Shown one piece after another: positions 28,598 through 38,736 of a DNA stretch of 64,000 bases; the first letter of the stretch is position 1; every line of letters begins with the position of its first letter. The translations under genes and the position numbers were made by a program. The notes under the pieces are model-generated. The model worked only from the letters and a program-made list of their open reading frames with translations. It was not told where the DNA came from and searched no databases. The DNA comes from Burkholderia puraquae (GTDB taxonomy: Bacteria > Pseudomonadota > Gammaproteobacteria > Burkholderiales > Burkholderiaceae): positions 372,001 through 436,000 of the forward strand of contig NZ_NBYX01000003.1 of NCBI RefSeq assembly GCF_002099195.1, in the 5' to 3' direction.

Positions 28598-29298
28598 GGT
28601 GCCCCCGGCCGCCGCGCGAGATTGAGCACGTTCGGATGTACGCGCACGCCGCTGCGTGCGACGGCGTCGAGATTGATGTCGAACGACACGCGTTCGCCGT
28701 CGACGTTGAGACAGAACATGCCGCCCGCGGTGCAGGATGGATCGTGTTCCGAAATCGTCAGCACCGGATGGCCGGCCACCGCAGCTCTCACGCGCGCGCG
28801 CTCATCCGCGCTCAGGTTGCCGAGATAGACGATGTCGCAGGCGATGCCGAGCGCGGGATCGTCGAAGCGCACGCGCTGCACGTCGAGCAGCGTCGAACCG
28901 GCCTGCAGCGTATCGGTCAGGCCGCGTGCGTAGTCGGGCCGGCCCGTGACGCACAGATGCAGGCGCACGGGTGTCGTCGGCCAGTGGGTGAAGCTGATGA
29001 TGCCCAGCACGACCTGACGCACGGCCGTGTCGTGTGATGCCGCTGCGGAATCGGCAGGGGCGGGGCTCGCGGCGGCAACCATGCGCACCATGTCGGCGGG
29101 ATCGACAGCCTCGGCGGAAGCGCCGGCGAGCACGGCCTGCGCCGCCCCCAGAACGCAAACGATTGCGACCAGCGCATGGCGCAGCGGAGCGGTTCGACCG
29201 GGACGGCCGGGCGCCGTTCGCGCGGCGATTGCCGCCGCGCCCGCTGGCGTCGCTGCAGTCGCGAAACTGGCAGTCGACGCGCACACTTTCGCATCCAT
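28594..29298 (-). CDS. yfiR: YfiR family periplasmic repressor (DUF4154)
   Basis: The C-terminal 150 residues match YfiR: 'VVLGIISFTHWPTTPVRLHL', 'CDIVYLGNLSADERARVRAA', 'VLTISEHDPSCTAGGMFCLN' and 'VSFDINLDAVARSGVRVHPN'. Cysteines typical of the redox-sensing pairs are present. YfiR sits in the periplasm and keeps YfiN off. A hydrophobic signal segment ('HALVAIVCVLGAAQAVLA') lies deep in the frame, so the start is uncertain: ATG 29298 gives a 234-aa precursor with a long N-terminal arm, and GTG 29364 is also possible. Confidence 0.8.
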   Translation of the reverse strand: MDAKVCASTASFATAATPAGAAAIAARTAPGRPGRTAPLRHALVAIVCVLGAAQAVLAGASAEAVDPADMVRMVAAASPAPADSAAASHDTAVRQVVLGIISFTHWPTTPVRLHLCVTGRPDYARGLTDTLQAGSTLLDVQRVRFDDPALGIACDIVYLGNLSADERARVRAAVAGHPVLTISEHDPSCTAGGMFCLNVDGERVSFDINLDAVARSGVRVHPNVLNLARRPGAP

Positions 29299-29925
29299 GA
29301 TGGCAACATCCGCTGGCGTCGCTCCGGCGCTGCCTCCCGCCTCCCTCCATGCGCGTGCAGGCACCGAATTACGCGCATGATGGCTTCATCTTAGGTAAAA
29401 ATTCGCATGACCAACCAGTGGGAAACACCCGCGAGAAACGTTGGAAAGTATGCGGAATGAGTGTTGTGCGCACGTACGTGCCTGCCGATGTCGAGCCCGT
29501 GTCGACGTTGTGAAATTGATCAGCGGATTGGACGCACGCACACGCCAAACTTCATACAATCCGTCGCGCGATGCCAATCGCCGACATGTCGAATGACGTC
29601 TTGCTCGACCGCGTCCTCGTCAGCCGGAACATCGCGTTTGCGATTGCCGGCGCAACAGCCTGCGTTCGACAGCGCGGCATCGATCGCGCAGGCGGGCACC
29701 GTCTCGGGTCGCACGACTACGACCACTTTGCAGAGGTGCCCGATACGCACGTGCTCATGCAGCCGTGAGAGACGTTGTCCGGGCCACCTGCCATGCGCAG
29801 GCCGCATGCGTCCTATTGGTGCCCCACGCCGCCGCGAGTATGCTTGCAGTTCGAACGATCTCCAACCCAGGTGCACATGCCCCATCACGGGTGCGCGCAC
29901 CACTAACCGTCTTTCACCACCATCG
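29299..29925. other. Divergent promoter region between yfiR and the oxidase gene
   Basis: The 600 bases contain no frame with a ribosome site and family resemblance. An AT-rich block at about 29385-29415 is a likely promoter for the yfiR operon on the minus strand. The part next to the oxidase gene is not distinctive. Confidence 0.45.
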
Positions 29926-31167
29926 ATGGATTTCGACGTCATCGTTCTCGGCGCAGGCATCGTCGGCGTCTCCGCGGCACTCCACCTGCAGGATCGCGGG
30001 CGCAAGGTTGCCCTCGTCGATCGAGGCGCGCCCGGCGAAGGCACGAGCTTCGGCAACGCGGGGCTGATCGAGCGCTCGTCGGTCGAGCCCTACCCGTTCC
30101 CGCGCAGCCCGTTCACGCTGATGCGCTACGCGCTGAACCGCTCGACCGATCTCTACTGGCACAGCGCATCGCTGCCCGCATTCGCGCCATGGCTTGCACG
30201 TTTCTGGTGGGAATCGGCGCCGCTGCGTCACGCGGCAGCGGCGCGCGACATGCTGCCGCTGATCGAGCGCTGCATCGTCGAGCACGATGCGCTGATCGCG
30301 CGGGCCGGCGCCGGTGAACTCATTCGCGCGAACGGCTGGCTGGAAGCGTTCCGCACGCCGGCCGCATTCGAACGCGGCGTGGCCGAAGCCGGACTCACTG
30401 CGCGCCGCCACGGGCTCGGCATCACGCCGCTCGATGCCGGCGCGCTGCTCGCGCACGAACCGAGCCTCGCGCCCGGCTTCTGTGGCGCGCTGCACTGGCT
30501 CGATCCGAAAAGCGTCGTCGATCCGTCCGCGCTCGTCAAAGCGTACGCTCAACTCTTCGTGCAAGGCGGCGGCACGCTGCTGACGGGCGACGCCGCGAGC
30601 CTCGACGCATTGTCGCCAGGCTGGCAGGTCACGACGGAACAAGGCAAGATCGCCGCGCCGGCCGTGGTCGTCGCGCTCGGGCCGTGGTCCGACACGGTGT
30701 TCGGCAAGTTCGGCTACACGATCCCGCTGCGCGAGAAGCGCGGCTATCACATGCACTACGCGCCGTCCGCGCGCGGCGTGCCGTCGGCACCGATCGTCGA
30801 TCGCGAATACGGTTACGTGATCGCCCCCATGAAGCGCGGGCTGCGGCTGACGACCGGCGTCGAGATCGCGCGGCGCGGCGTGCCGCCGACCGGCGTGCAG
30901 CTCGAACGCGCGGAACGTGTGGCGCGGCCCACGTTCGGTTTCGGCGAGCGGCTCGACCCACAACCGTGGCTCGGCTTCCGGCCCTGTACGCCCGACATGC
31001 GCCCGGTGATCGGCCCCGCACCCGCGCATCGCGGGCTATGGTTCTCGTTCGGGCACAACCATCACGGGCTGACGCTCGGCCCCGTCACCGGCCGCCTGCT
31101 GGCCGAGATGATGACGGGCGAAGCGCCGTTCACCGATCCGGCGCCGTATCGCGCGGATCGCTTCTGA
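29926..31167 (+). CDS. FAD-dependent D-amino-acid dehydrogenase-like oxidoreductase (DAO family)
   Basis: A 413-aa flavoprotein with the dinucleotide motif GAGIVGVSAALHL (about 8-20), 'GTSFGNAGLI' and the C-terminal 'HNHHGLTLGPVTGRLLAEMM' that closes the FAD site. This is the DadA/GlpO-type DAO family, which oxidises D-amino acids or related amines and feeds the respiratory chain. The substrate is unknown. The methionine at 29926 starts directly at the FAD fold (MDFDVIVLG); no strong ribosome site is seen. It is monocistronic and converges on the fucose operon regulator. Confidence 0.88.
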   Translation: MDFDVIVLGAGIVGVSAALHLQDRGRKVALVDRGAPGEGTSFGNAGLIERSSVEPYPFPRSPFTLMRYALNRSTDLYWHSASLPAFAPWLARFWWESAPLRHAAAARDMLPLIERCIVEHDALIARAGAGELIRANGWLEAFRTPAAFERGVAEAGLTARRHGLGITPLDAGALLAHEPSLAPGFCGALHWLDPKSVVDPSALVKAYAQLFVQGGGTLLTGDAASLDALSPGWQVTTEQGKIAAPAVVVALGPWSDTVFGKFGYTIPLREKRGYHMHYAPSARGVPSAPIVDREYGYVIAPMKRGLRLTTGVEIARRGVPPTGVQLERAERVARPTFGFGERLDPQPWLGFRPCTPDMRPVIGPAPAHRGLWFSFGHNHHGLTLGPVTGRLLAEMMTGEAPFTDPAPYRADRF

Positions 31168-31190
31168 CCAGGCAACGTGTCAACGCGCAC

Positions 31191-31958
31191 TCAGTCGAGC
31201 GCGCGGCCGAAGATGCGGATCACTTCGTCGAGATGCTCGGCCATCGCGCGGCGCGCGGCGTCCGGATCGCGTGCGCGGATCGCATCGAGGATCGCGCGAT
31301 GTTCGAGTTCCGACCGGTGCGGCATGTCGTTCGGCATGTACAGCGATTGCAGCCGCTGGAACATCAGGTCGTACTTGTGCGCGAGCAGCTGCTTGATCAT
31401 CAGCGCATAGGCGGCGTTGTCGCTCGCTTCCGCGATGCGGATATGAAACAGCCGGTCGCCCGGATGCGTGAGCGAGCCGCTGCGGTTGTCTTCCTGGTTG
31501 CGCAGGAACGCTTCGTGGATCCCTTCGATCTGCTCGTCCGAGCCGTGCTTCGCGGCAAGCGACGCGGCTTCCGGCTCGATCAGCCGGCGCGCCTGCAACA
31601 GCGCGAACGGCGGGATTTCGGTATCGAGGTCGAGCGCGATGCCGAGTTCCGGATCGATCTCGATGATCGTGAACGGCGCGGCCTTCTCTGCCAGGTCGGG
31701 CGCGGGTTCGGGTGCGGCGGCCGTTTCGGGGTGGCGCACCTTCACGCCGTCGCCGACGCGCACGCTCACGAGCCCGCTCACTTCGAGCGCGATCAGCGCC
31801 TCGCGCACCGACGTGCGCGACACACCGAACTGTTCGGCGAGTTCGCGCTCGGGCGGCAGGTAGCTGCCCGGCGGAAAATCGCCGGACTCGATCATCGCAC
31901 TGAGCTTGTCGGCGATCTGCTGGTAGAGGCGGCGGTTCTGAATCGGCTGGATGGACAT
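31191..31958 (-). CDS. GntR/FadR-type regulator of the L-fucose operon
   Basis: A 255-aa regulator: N-terminal winged helix-turn-helix (about 10-75, 'LPPERELAEQFGVSRTSVRE') and a C-terminal FCD domain with histidines and acidic residues ('GDRLFHIRIAEASDNAAY', 'EHRAILDAIRARDPDAAR') that bind a metal and a sugar acid. It is the last gene of the fucose cluster, 68 bases after the lactonase gene, so it most likely senses a pathway intermediate and represses the operon. Confidence 0.9.
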   Translation of the reverse strand: MSIQPIQNRRLYQQIADKLSAMIESGDFPPGSYLPPERELAEQFGVSRTSVREALIALEVSGLVSVRVGDGVKVRHPETAAAPEPAPDLAEKAAPFTIIEIDPELGIALDLDTEIPPFALLQARRLIEPEAASLAAKHGSDEQIEGIHEAFLRNQEDNRSGSLTHPGDRLFHIRIAEASDNAAYALMIKQLLAHKYDLMFQRLQSLYMPNDMPHRSELEHRAILDAIRARDPDAARRAMAEHLDEVIRIFGRALD

Positions 31959-31989
31959 ACGTTGATGCAGGTGATCGGTTTCGTTCCGG

Positions 31990-32015
31990 ACGGTCTGACG
32001 AATCGAACAGACCGT
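31990..32015. promoter_or_regulatory. Inverted repeat before the GntR gene
   Basis: ACGGTCTG (31990-31997) and CAGACCGT (32008-32015) are perfect eight-base arms around ten bases. The repeat lies between the lactonase stop and the GntR start on the minus strand. It could be an operator for the regulator's own promoter or an intercistronic hairpin; no T-run follows. Confidence 0.5.
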
Positions 32016-32026
32016 TCGCGCCTATT

Positions 32027-32917
32027 CTATATGCCGCGCGTCATCGCGCCCGGCACCGCATAGCATCGCGCGGCGGTGCCGCCCCACAGCGCGTTGCGCT
32101 CGGCCGCCGACAGCCGCGATTCGGCCCAGCGCTCGACGATCGACGCGACTTCGTCATACGACGCGGCCAGCAGGCACACGGGCCAGTCCGACCCGAACAT
32201 CAACCGCTGCGGGCCGAACGCGTCGAGCGCCGCGTCGAGACATTGCTCGATACGCCGGACGTCCTTCCCGCGCAGGCCGCGCTTCCAGTCAGCCTCGGTT
32301 ACAAGCCCCGACAGCTTGCACGCGACATGCGGCAGCGCGCCCAGCTCGCGCAACGCGGCGCGCCAGCGCGCGAGCGCGGTGTCGTCGCGCTCGAAATCGG
32401 CGAGCGCGGGCTTGCCCGCATGATCGAGCACGAGCCAGTGCGCATCGTGCCGCGCGCAGAAGGCATGCACGTCCGGCAACTGCCGCTCGAATACGAGCAC
32501 GTCGTACACGTAACCGTGCGCCTGCAGCCACGCGACGCCGCGATTGAAGCCCGGCTCCGCGACGAACGCGCCGGCATCGGCTTCGTCCTGCACCTGGTGA
32601 CGGAAGCCGCGCAGCTTCGGGCTGTGCCATTCGGCGATGCGATCCGCGAGCTGCGGCGCGGCGAGATCCTCCCAGCCGACCACCGCCGCGATGCGTGCAT
32701 CGTCGCGCGCGAGATCGAGCAGGAACGCCGTCTCGTCGCGCCCGGCACGCGCCTGCACCGCGATCGACGCGCCGAGCGCCTGCGCATGCATCAGCGGCCA
32801 TAGCGCGTCGGGCAGGTAGTCGCGCGCGAGTACCTCCATCCCGGGGCCGATCCACGGGTAATCGGCGGCGCGATAGCGCCAGAAGTGCTGATGGGAATCG
32901 ATACGCACTGCACCCAT
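32027..32917 (-). CDS. L-fuconolactonase (amidohydrolase superfamily, COG3618)
   Basis: A 296-aa hydrolase starting 'MGAVRIDSHQHFWRY' with the metal-binding H-x-H-like 'DSHQHFW', 'VLDHAGKPAL' and the C-terminal 'LMFGSDWPVCLLA' aspartate. COG3618 members open sugar lactones; an L-fucono-1,5-lactonase of this group was described in Burkholderia multivorans within the same gene context. It turns the product of L-fucose dehydrogenase into L-fuconate. The start at 32917 has GAGG upstream. Confidence 0.88.
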   Translation of the reverse strand: MGAVRIDSHQHFWRYRAADYPWIGPGMEVLARDYLPDALWPLMHAQALGASIAVQARAGRDETAFLLDLARDDARIAAVVGWEDLAAPQLADRIAEWHSPKLRGFRHQVQDEADAGAFVAEPGFNRGVAWLQAHGYVYDVLVFERQLPDVHAFCARHDAHWLVLDHAGKPALADFERDDTALARWRAALRELGALPHVACKLSGLVTEADWKRGLRGKDVRRIEQCLDAALDAFGPQRLMFGSDWPVCLLAASYDEVASIVERWAESRLSAAERNALWGGTAARCYAVPGAMTRGI

Positions 32918-32977
32918 GATGCCCTCGTGTCCGGTCGCCGCAGCGGCGGCGCGCGCCACCGCCGCTCGACACAACGT

Positions 32978-33919
32978 TCAGTCGTACAACACCGCCGCGA
33001 TCTTCGGATCGTCGATATTGGTCTTGTCGTACCAGTAGAAACCGGTATCGATGACCTTCGGCAGTTTCTCGCCCTTGATCGCCTTCACGGCTGCCTCGAC
33101 CGTCTTGTAGCCGATCCCGATCGGGTTCTGCGTGATCGCGCCGGCCATCAGCCCGCTGCGGATCGCATCCTTCTGCTGCTTGCCGGAATCGTAACCGACG
33201 ATCACGACCTTGCGCTTCATCTCGCGCACGCCATTCACCACGCCGATCGCCGAGCCTTCGTTGGTACCGAACAGCCCCTTGAGCTTCGGATACGCCTGCA
33301 GGATCGACTTCGTCACCTCGGTCGACTTCAGCTGGTCGCCTTCGCCGTACTGCACGGTCACGACCTGCACCTTCGGGTGCGCCGACTTCATCCGTTCGAG
33401 AAAGCCGTCACGGCGGTCGATGCCGGTGCGGCTCGTCTGGTCGTGCGCGACCACGGCCACTTCGCCTTCGTCGCCGATCAGCGCGGCGAGCTTGTCGGCG
33501 GCGAGCGACGCGGCGGCCTTGTTGTTGGTCGCGGCCGTCGTCACCGGGATGTCGCTGTCGACGCCCGAGTCGAACGCGATCACCGGGATCTTCTCGGCCT
33601 GCGCCTTCTTCAGGAGCGGCAGCGCGGCCTTGCTGTCGAGCGCCGCGAAGCCGAGCGCGGCCGGCTTCTTCGCGATCGCGGCCGACAGCATGTCGATCTG
33701 CTTGTCGACCATCGCCTCGGTTTCGGGCCCTTCGAACGTCACCTTCACCTTGTAGTCCTTCGCGGCCTGCATCGCGCCCGATTTCACGGCCTGCCAGAAC
33801 TGATGCTGGAAGCCCTTCGAGATCAGCGGGATGTAGGTTTCCTGCGCCTGCGCGCCGGCCGTGACGCCGACGGCGAACGTCAGCCCGACGATCGCGTTCA
33901 ACACCTTGCTCCTGATCAC
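32978..33919 (-). CDS. ABC sugar transporter substrate-binding protein (probable L-fucose)
   Basis: A 313-aa periplasmic protein with a signal peptide (cleaved near AQA-QETY) and the ribose-binding fold: 'YIPLISKGFQHQFWQAVKSG', 'IPVIAFDSGVDSD', 'VAVVAHDQTSRTGIDRRDGF' and 'GLFGTNEGSAIGVVNG'. It would bind L-fucose for the adjoining permease and ATPase. The start is GTG at 33919, preceded by GGAGACGCGAA, a module repeated at the dehydrogenase gene (37392). Confidence 0.9.
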   Translation of the reverse strand: MIRSKVLNAIVGLTFAVGVTAGAQAQETYIPLISKGFQHQFWQAVKSGAMQAAKDYKVKVTFEGPETEAMVDKQIDMLSAAIAKKPAALGFAALDSKAALPLLKKAQAEKIPVIAFDSGVDSDIPVTTAATNNKAAASLAADKLAALIGDEGEVAVVAHDQTSRTGIDRRDGFLERMKSAHPKVQVVTVQYGEGDQLKSTEVTKSILQAYPKLKGLFGTNEGSAIGVVNGVREMKRKVVIVGYDSGKQQKDAIRSGLMAGAITQNPIGIGYKTVEAAVKAIKGEKLPKVIDTGFYWYDKTNIDDPKIAAVLYD

Positions 33920-34007
33920 TTCGCGTCTCCTTTTTTCGTATCGACTGGAACGACTGGAACGCCGGCCGGAACCGGCGGTTAAGCGCATGCCTGCGTGGAT
34001 GCGTGGA

Positions 34008-35045
34008 TCAACGGCGCCGCCGGCGCAGGATGTCGACGTAGACGGCCAGGATGATGATCACGCCCGTCACGACCGTCTGCCATTCCTGCGCGACCGACAT
34101 GATGCGCAGGCCGTTGGTCAGCACGCTCATGATGAACGCGCCGATGATCGTGCCGACGATGCTGCCCGCGCCGCCCGACAACGACGTGCCGCCGATCACG
34201 ACGGCCGCGATCGCATCGAGCTCGTAGCCCTGCCCGAGCGCGGGCTGCGCGGAATTCAGCCGCGACGCGATCAGGAGCCCGGCGATCCCGCACACCGCGC
34301 CGCTGAACGTATAGACCGCGATCTTCCATGCGTCGACGTTCACGCCCGACAAACGCAGCGCTTCCTCGTTGCTGCCGAGCGCGAACGTGTAGCGGCCGAA
34401 GATCGTGCGGTTCAGCACGATCGATGCGCCGATCGCGACGAGGAACAGGATCAGCACCGCGTTCGGAATCGGCAACGCGGGGATCAGGTTGCCGATCAGC
34501 GAATCCTGCGCGATCGACGTGAAGCCCGGCGTGTCGTTGAAGTAGATCGGCCGCGTGCCCGAAATCACGAGCGACAGCCCCTTGAGCAGCATCATCATGC
34601 CGAGCGTCGCGATGAACGGCGGCACCTTCATCTTGGCGATCACGAAGCCCGACACGCAGCCCGACAGCGCGCCGAAAAACAGCGCAGCCAGGATCCCGAG
34701 CGGCAGCGGCATGCCCCACTTCGTCAGCACGACGCCCGCCATCACCGCGCAGAACGTCATCAGCGTACCGACCGACAGGTCGATGCCCGACGTGATGATC
34801 ACATAGGTGCACGCGACGGCCAGCACGCCGTTCACCGCGGTGGCCTGCAGGATCGTGACGAGGTTGTCGACTTCGAGGAAGTTCGGCGACGCGAAGCTGA
34901 AGAATGCGATCAGCAGCACGAGGCTCGCGAACGCGAGCAGCTTCTGCCGCGCGGCCGGGTTGAAGAAGCGGGCTCGGAAACCGGATGCGCCGGCCGGCGT
35001 GTCGCCGGAAGCAAGAGGCGGAACGGGATGCGTATCGTTGGACAT
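34008..35045 (-). CDS. ABC sugar transporter permease (RbsC family)
   Basis: A 345-aa inner-membrane protein with about nine or ten helices. Signatures are 'ITSGIDLSVGTLMTFCAVM', 'FIATLGMMMLLKGLSLVISG', 'FALGSNEEALRLSGVNVDAW' (ATPase contact) and 'AAVVIGGTSLSGGAGSIVGT'. It ends in an arginine run (ILRRRRR). It lies between the ATPase (19-base gap) and the binding-protein gene. Confidence 0.93.
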   Translation of the reverse strand: MSNDTHPVPPLASGDTPAGASGFRARFFNPAARQKLLAFASLVLLIAFFSFASPNFLEVDNLVTILQATAVNGVLAVACTYVIITSGIDLSVGTLMTFCAVMAGVVLTKWGMPLPLGILAALFFGALSGCVSGFVIAKMKVPPFIATLGMMMLLKGLSLVISGTRPIYFNDTPGFTSIAQDSLIGNLIPALPIPNAVLILFLVAIGASIVLNRTIFGRYTFALGSNEEALRLSGVNVDAWKIAVYTFSGAVCGIAGLLIASRLNSAQPALGQGYELDAIAAVVIGGTSLSGGAGSIVGTIIGAFIMSVLTNGLRIMSVAQEWQTVVTGVIIILAVYVDILRRRRR

Positions 35046-35064
35046 GATCGGGTAAGCGTCTGAA

Positions 35065-36603
35065 TCAGGACAATACGGTCGACTCGCGCTGCGTCGCGAG
35101 CTGCATGATCTTTTCCTGCGTGGCGTCGGCCGCGCGCAATTCGCCGGTCACGCGCCCTTCGCACATCACGAGGATCCGGTGGCTCATGCGCAGCACCTCG
35201 GGCAGTTCCGACGAGATCATCACGATCGCCTTGCCGTCGGCGGCGAGCGCGTCGAGCAGCTTGTAGATCTCGCTTTTCGCGCCGACGTCGATGCCGCGCG
35301 TCGGCTCGTCGAAGAACAGGATGTCGCAGTCGCGCAGCAGCCATTTCGCGATCACGATCTTCTGCTGGTTGCCGCCCGACAGCAGCCGCGCCGGCTGCGT
35401 GACCGACGGCGTGCGGATCGCGAGCTGCCGCACGTACGCCTGCGCGGTGTCGCGCAGCGCACGCGCGTCGAGGAACACGCCGCGGCGCACGAAGCGGCGC
35501 ATGTTCGACAGCGCGATGTTGTTCTGTACGTCCATCCCGACCGCGAGCCCGAAGTGCTTGCGATCTTCGGACAGGTAGCCGATGCCGTGCTTGACTGCAT
35601 CGGCCGGCGTGCGGATCGATACGGTCTTGCCGTGCACGCGGATCTCGCCCGCATCGACCGGGTCCGCGCCGAACACCGCGCGCGCGACCTCGGTGCGGCC
35701 GGCGCCCATCAATCCCGCGAAGCCGAGGATCTCGCCGCGCCGCAGCGTGAAGCCGACATCGCGGATCGCGCGGCCGCGCGACAGCCCGCGCACTTCGAGC
35801 GCGACGTCGTTCGCGGACGTATCGGGCGGCGTGCGAAATTCCGTCGCGAGCTGGCGTCCGACCATCATCGCGATGATCGCGTCCATCGACGTGTCCGCCA
35901 TCGGCACGGTCGCGACGTACTTGCCGTCGCGCATCACGGTCACGCGATCGGCGATCTGGCGCAGCTCGTCCATCTTGTGCGAGATGTAGACGATGCCGAC
36001 ACCGTGCTTGCGCAGGTCGCCGATGATGCGGAACAGCTCGGCGATCTCCGCGTTGTTGAGTGCGGCGGTCGGCTCGTCCATGATCAGCACGCGCGAGTCG
36101 AACGACAGCGCCTTCGCGATCTCGACCATCTGCTGCTTCGCGACCGTGAGCCGGCCGACCGGCGTACGCGGGTCGAGATCGAGGCGCATCCGCGCGAAGA
36201 TCGCGGCCGCGTCCCGGTTGAGTGTCTCTTCGTCGACGAACACGCCGAAGCGGCCGCGCGGCTCGCGGCCGATGAAGATGTTCTGCGCGACGCTCAGGTG
36301 GTTCATCAGGTTCAGCTCCTGATGGATGATGCCGATCCCGAGCGCCTGCGCGGCGCGCGGATCGGCGATCTCCACCGCGCGGCCGTCCATCCGGATCTCG
36401 CCTTCGTCGCGCTGGTAGACGCCCGCCAGGATCTTCATCAGCGTCGACTTGCCGGCGCCGTTCTCGCCCATCAGCGCATGCACTTCGCCGGCGCGCAGGT
36501 CGAAACGGCAGTCGTCGAGCGCCTGCACGCCCGGGAAACGCTTGCCGATACCGGTCAACGCGATCAGCGGCGGCGCGGCATTCAGGTTCGGGTCCGGTTG
36601 CAT
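35065..36603 (-). CDS. ABC sugar transporter ATPase (RbsA/MglA family, two domains)
   Basis: A 512-aa double ATPase. The first half has Walker A '[12 protein letters not shown]', signature '[15 protein letters not shown]' and Walker B '[13 protein letters not shown]'; the second half has the degenerate P-loop '[10 protein letters not shown]', signature '[16 protein letters not shown]' and '[15 protein letters not shown]'. It powers the adjoining sugar permease. It starts 12 bases after the dehydrogenase stop. Confidence 0.95.
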   Translation of the reverse strand: MQPDPNLNAAPPLIALTGIGKRFPGVQALDDCRFDLRAGEVHALMGENGAGKSTLMKILAGVYQRDEGEIRMDGRAVEIADPRAAQALGIGIIHQELNLMNHLSVAQNIFIGREPRGRFGVFVDEETLNRDAAAIFARMRLDLDPRTPVGRLTVAKQQMVEIAKALSFDSRVLIMDEPTAALNNAEIAELFRIIGDLRKHGVGIVYISHKMDELRQIADRVTVMRDGKYVATVPMADTSMDAIIAMMVGRQLATEFRTPPDTSANDVALEVRGLSRGRAIRDVGFTLRRGEILGFAGLMGAGRTEVARAVFGADPVDAGEIRVHGKTVSIRTPADAVKHGIGYLSEDRKHFGLAVGMDVQNNIALSNMRRFVRRGVFLDARALRDTAQAYVRQLAIRTPSVTQPARLLSGGNQQKIVIAKWLLRDCDILFFDEPTRGIDVGAKSEIYKLLDALAADGKAIVMISSELPEVLRMSHRILVMCEGRVTGELRAADATQEKIMQLATQRESTVLS

Positions 36604-36615
36604 GGATCGCTGCCC

Positions 36616-37425
<810 letters not shown>

Positions 37426-37435
37426 TCAACGCGTA

Positions 37436-38713
37436 TCAGCCGCGGAACCGGTATTGCTCCAGCGATTCGGGCTTCATCTCGATCGAGAAACCGGGCGCCG
37501 TCGGCGGCATGTACGCCGCGCCGCGCACCACGCACGGTTCGACGAAATGCTCGTGCAGGTGATCGACATACTCCGTCACGCGCCCTTCCTTCGTGCCGGA
37601 AATGCAGATGTAGTCGATCATCGACAGATGCTGCACGTACTCGCACAGCCCGACGCCGCCCGCATGCGGGCACACGGGCAGCCCGTACTTCGCGGCCATC
37701 AGCATCACGGCGAGAATCTCGTTCACGCCGCCGAGCCGGCACGCATCGATCTGCACGACGTCGATCGCCCCGCGCGCGATGAACTGCTTGAACAGCACGC
37801 GGTTCTGGCACATCTCGCCGGTCGCAACCTGCACGGGCCCGATCGCATCGCGGATCTTGCGATGCCCTTCGACGTCGTCGGGGCTCGTCGGCTCCTCGAT
37901 GAACCACGGCCGCGCGAACGCCAGCTCGCGCACCCAGTCGATCGCCTCGCCCACTTCCCACACCTGGTTCGCGTCGATCATCAGCTTGCGGTCCGGGCCG
38001 ATCACCTCGCGCGCGATCGTCACGCGGCGGATGTCGTCTTCCAGGTTCGCGCCGACCTTCAGCTTCACGTGCTCGAACCCGGCTTCGACGGCTTCGCGGC
38101 ACAGCCGCCGCAGCTTGTCGTCGCTGTAGCCGAGCCAGCCGGCCGATGTCGTGTAGCACGGGTAGCCGTCGCGCTCGAGCAGCGCGATCCGTTCGGCCTT
38201 GCCGGGCACCTGCCGGCGCAGCAGGCCGAGCGCTTCGTCCGGCGTCAGGCAGTCGGTCAGGTAGCGGAAGTCGATCGACCGCACCAGTTCCTCGGGGCTC
38301 ATGTCGGCCACGAGCCGCCACAGCGGCTTGCGTTCGGCTTTCGCCCACAGATCCCATACCGCGTTGACGACGGCGCCCGTCGCCAGGTGGATCGCACCCT
38401 TGTCGGGGCCGATCCAGCGCAACTGGCTGTCCGACGTGACGTGCCGCCAGAAGCGGCCCATGTCCGCGCGGATCCAGTCGAGGTCGAGGCCGACGACGAG
38501 GTGACGCATCGCGTCGATCGCCGCGCAGCAGATCTCGTTGCCGCGCCCGATGGTGAACGTGAGCCCGTGACCTTCGAGCCCGTCGCGGTCGGTTTCGAGC
38601 ACGACGTACGCGGCCGAATAATCGGGGTCCGGGTTCATCGCATCGGAGCCGTCGAGCTGGCGCGAGGTCGGGAAGCGCACGTCGAGGACGCGCATCGATC
38701 GAATGATAGGCAT
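37436..38713 (-). CDS. L-fuconate dehydratase (enolase superfamily)
   Basis: A 425-aa enzyme of the mandelate-racemase/enolase superfamily that dehydrates L-fuconate to 2-keto-3-deoxy-L-fuconate. Seen are the lysine motif 'HVKLKVGANLEDD', the Mg ligands in 'LMIDANQVWEV', 'FIEEPTSPDD' and 'VATGEMCQNR', and the catalytic histidine in 'PVCPHAGGVGLCEY'. Length and motifs fit the fuconate dehydratase subgroup. It starts 23 bases after the hydrolase gene. Confidence 0.93.
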   Translation of the reverse strand: MPIIRSMRVLDVRFPTSRQLDGSDAMNPDPDYSAAYVVLETDRDGLEGHGLTFTIGRGNEICCAAIDAMRHLVVGLDLDWIRADMGRFWRHVTSDSQLRWIGPDKGAIHLATGAVVNAVWDLWAKAERKPLWRLVADMSPEELVRSIDFRYLTDCLTPDEALGLLRRQVPGKAERIALLERDGYPCYTTSAGWLGYSDDKLRRLCREAVEAGFEHVKLKVGANLEDDIRRVTIAREVIGPDRKLMIDANQVWEVGEAIDWVRELAFARPWFIEEPTSPDDVEGHRKIRDAIGPVQVATGEMCQNRVLFKQFIARGAIDVVQIDACRLGGVNEILAVMLMAAKYGLPVCPHAGGVGLCEYVQHLSMIDYICISGTKEGRVTEYVDHLHEHFVEPCVVRGAAYMPPTAPGFSIEMKPESLEQYRFRG

Positions 38714-38736
38714 GGCGAATCGTCCGCGAAAGGAAA

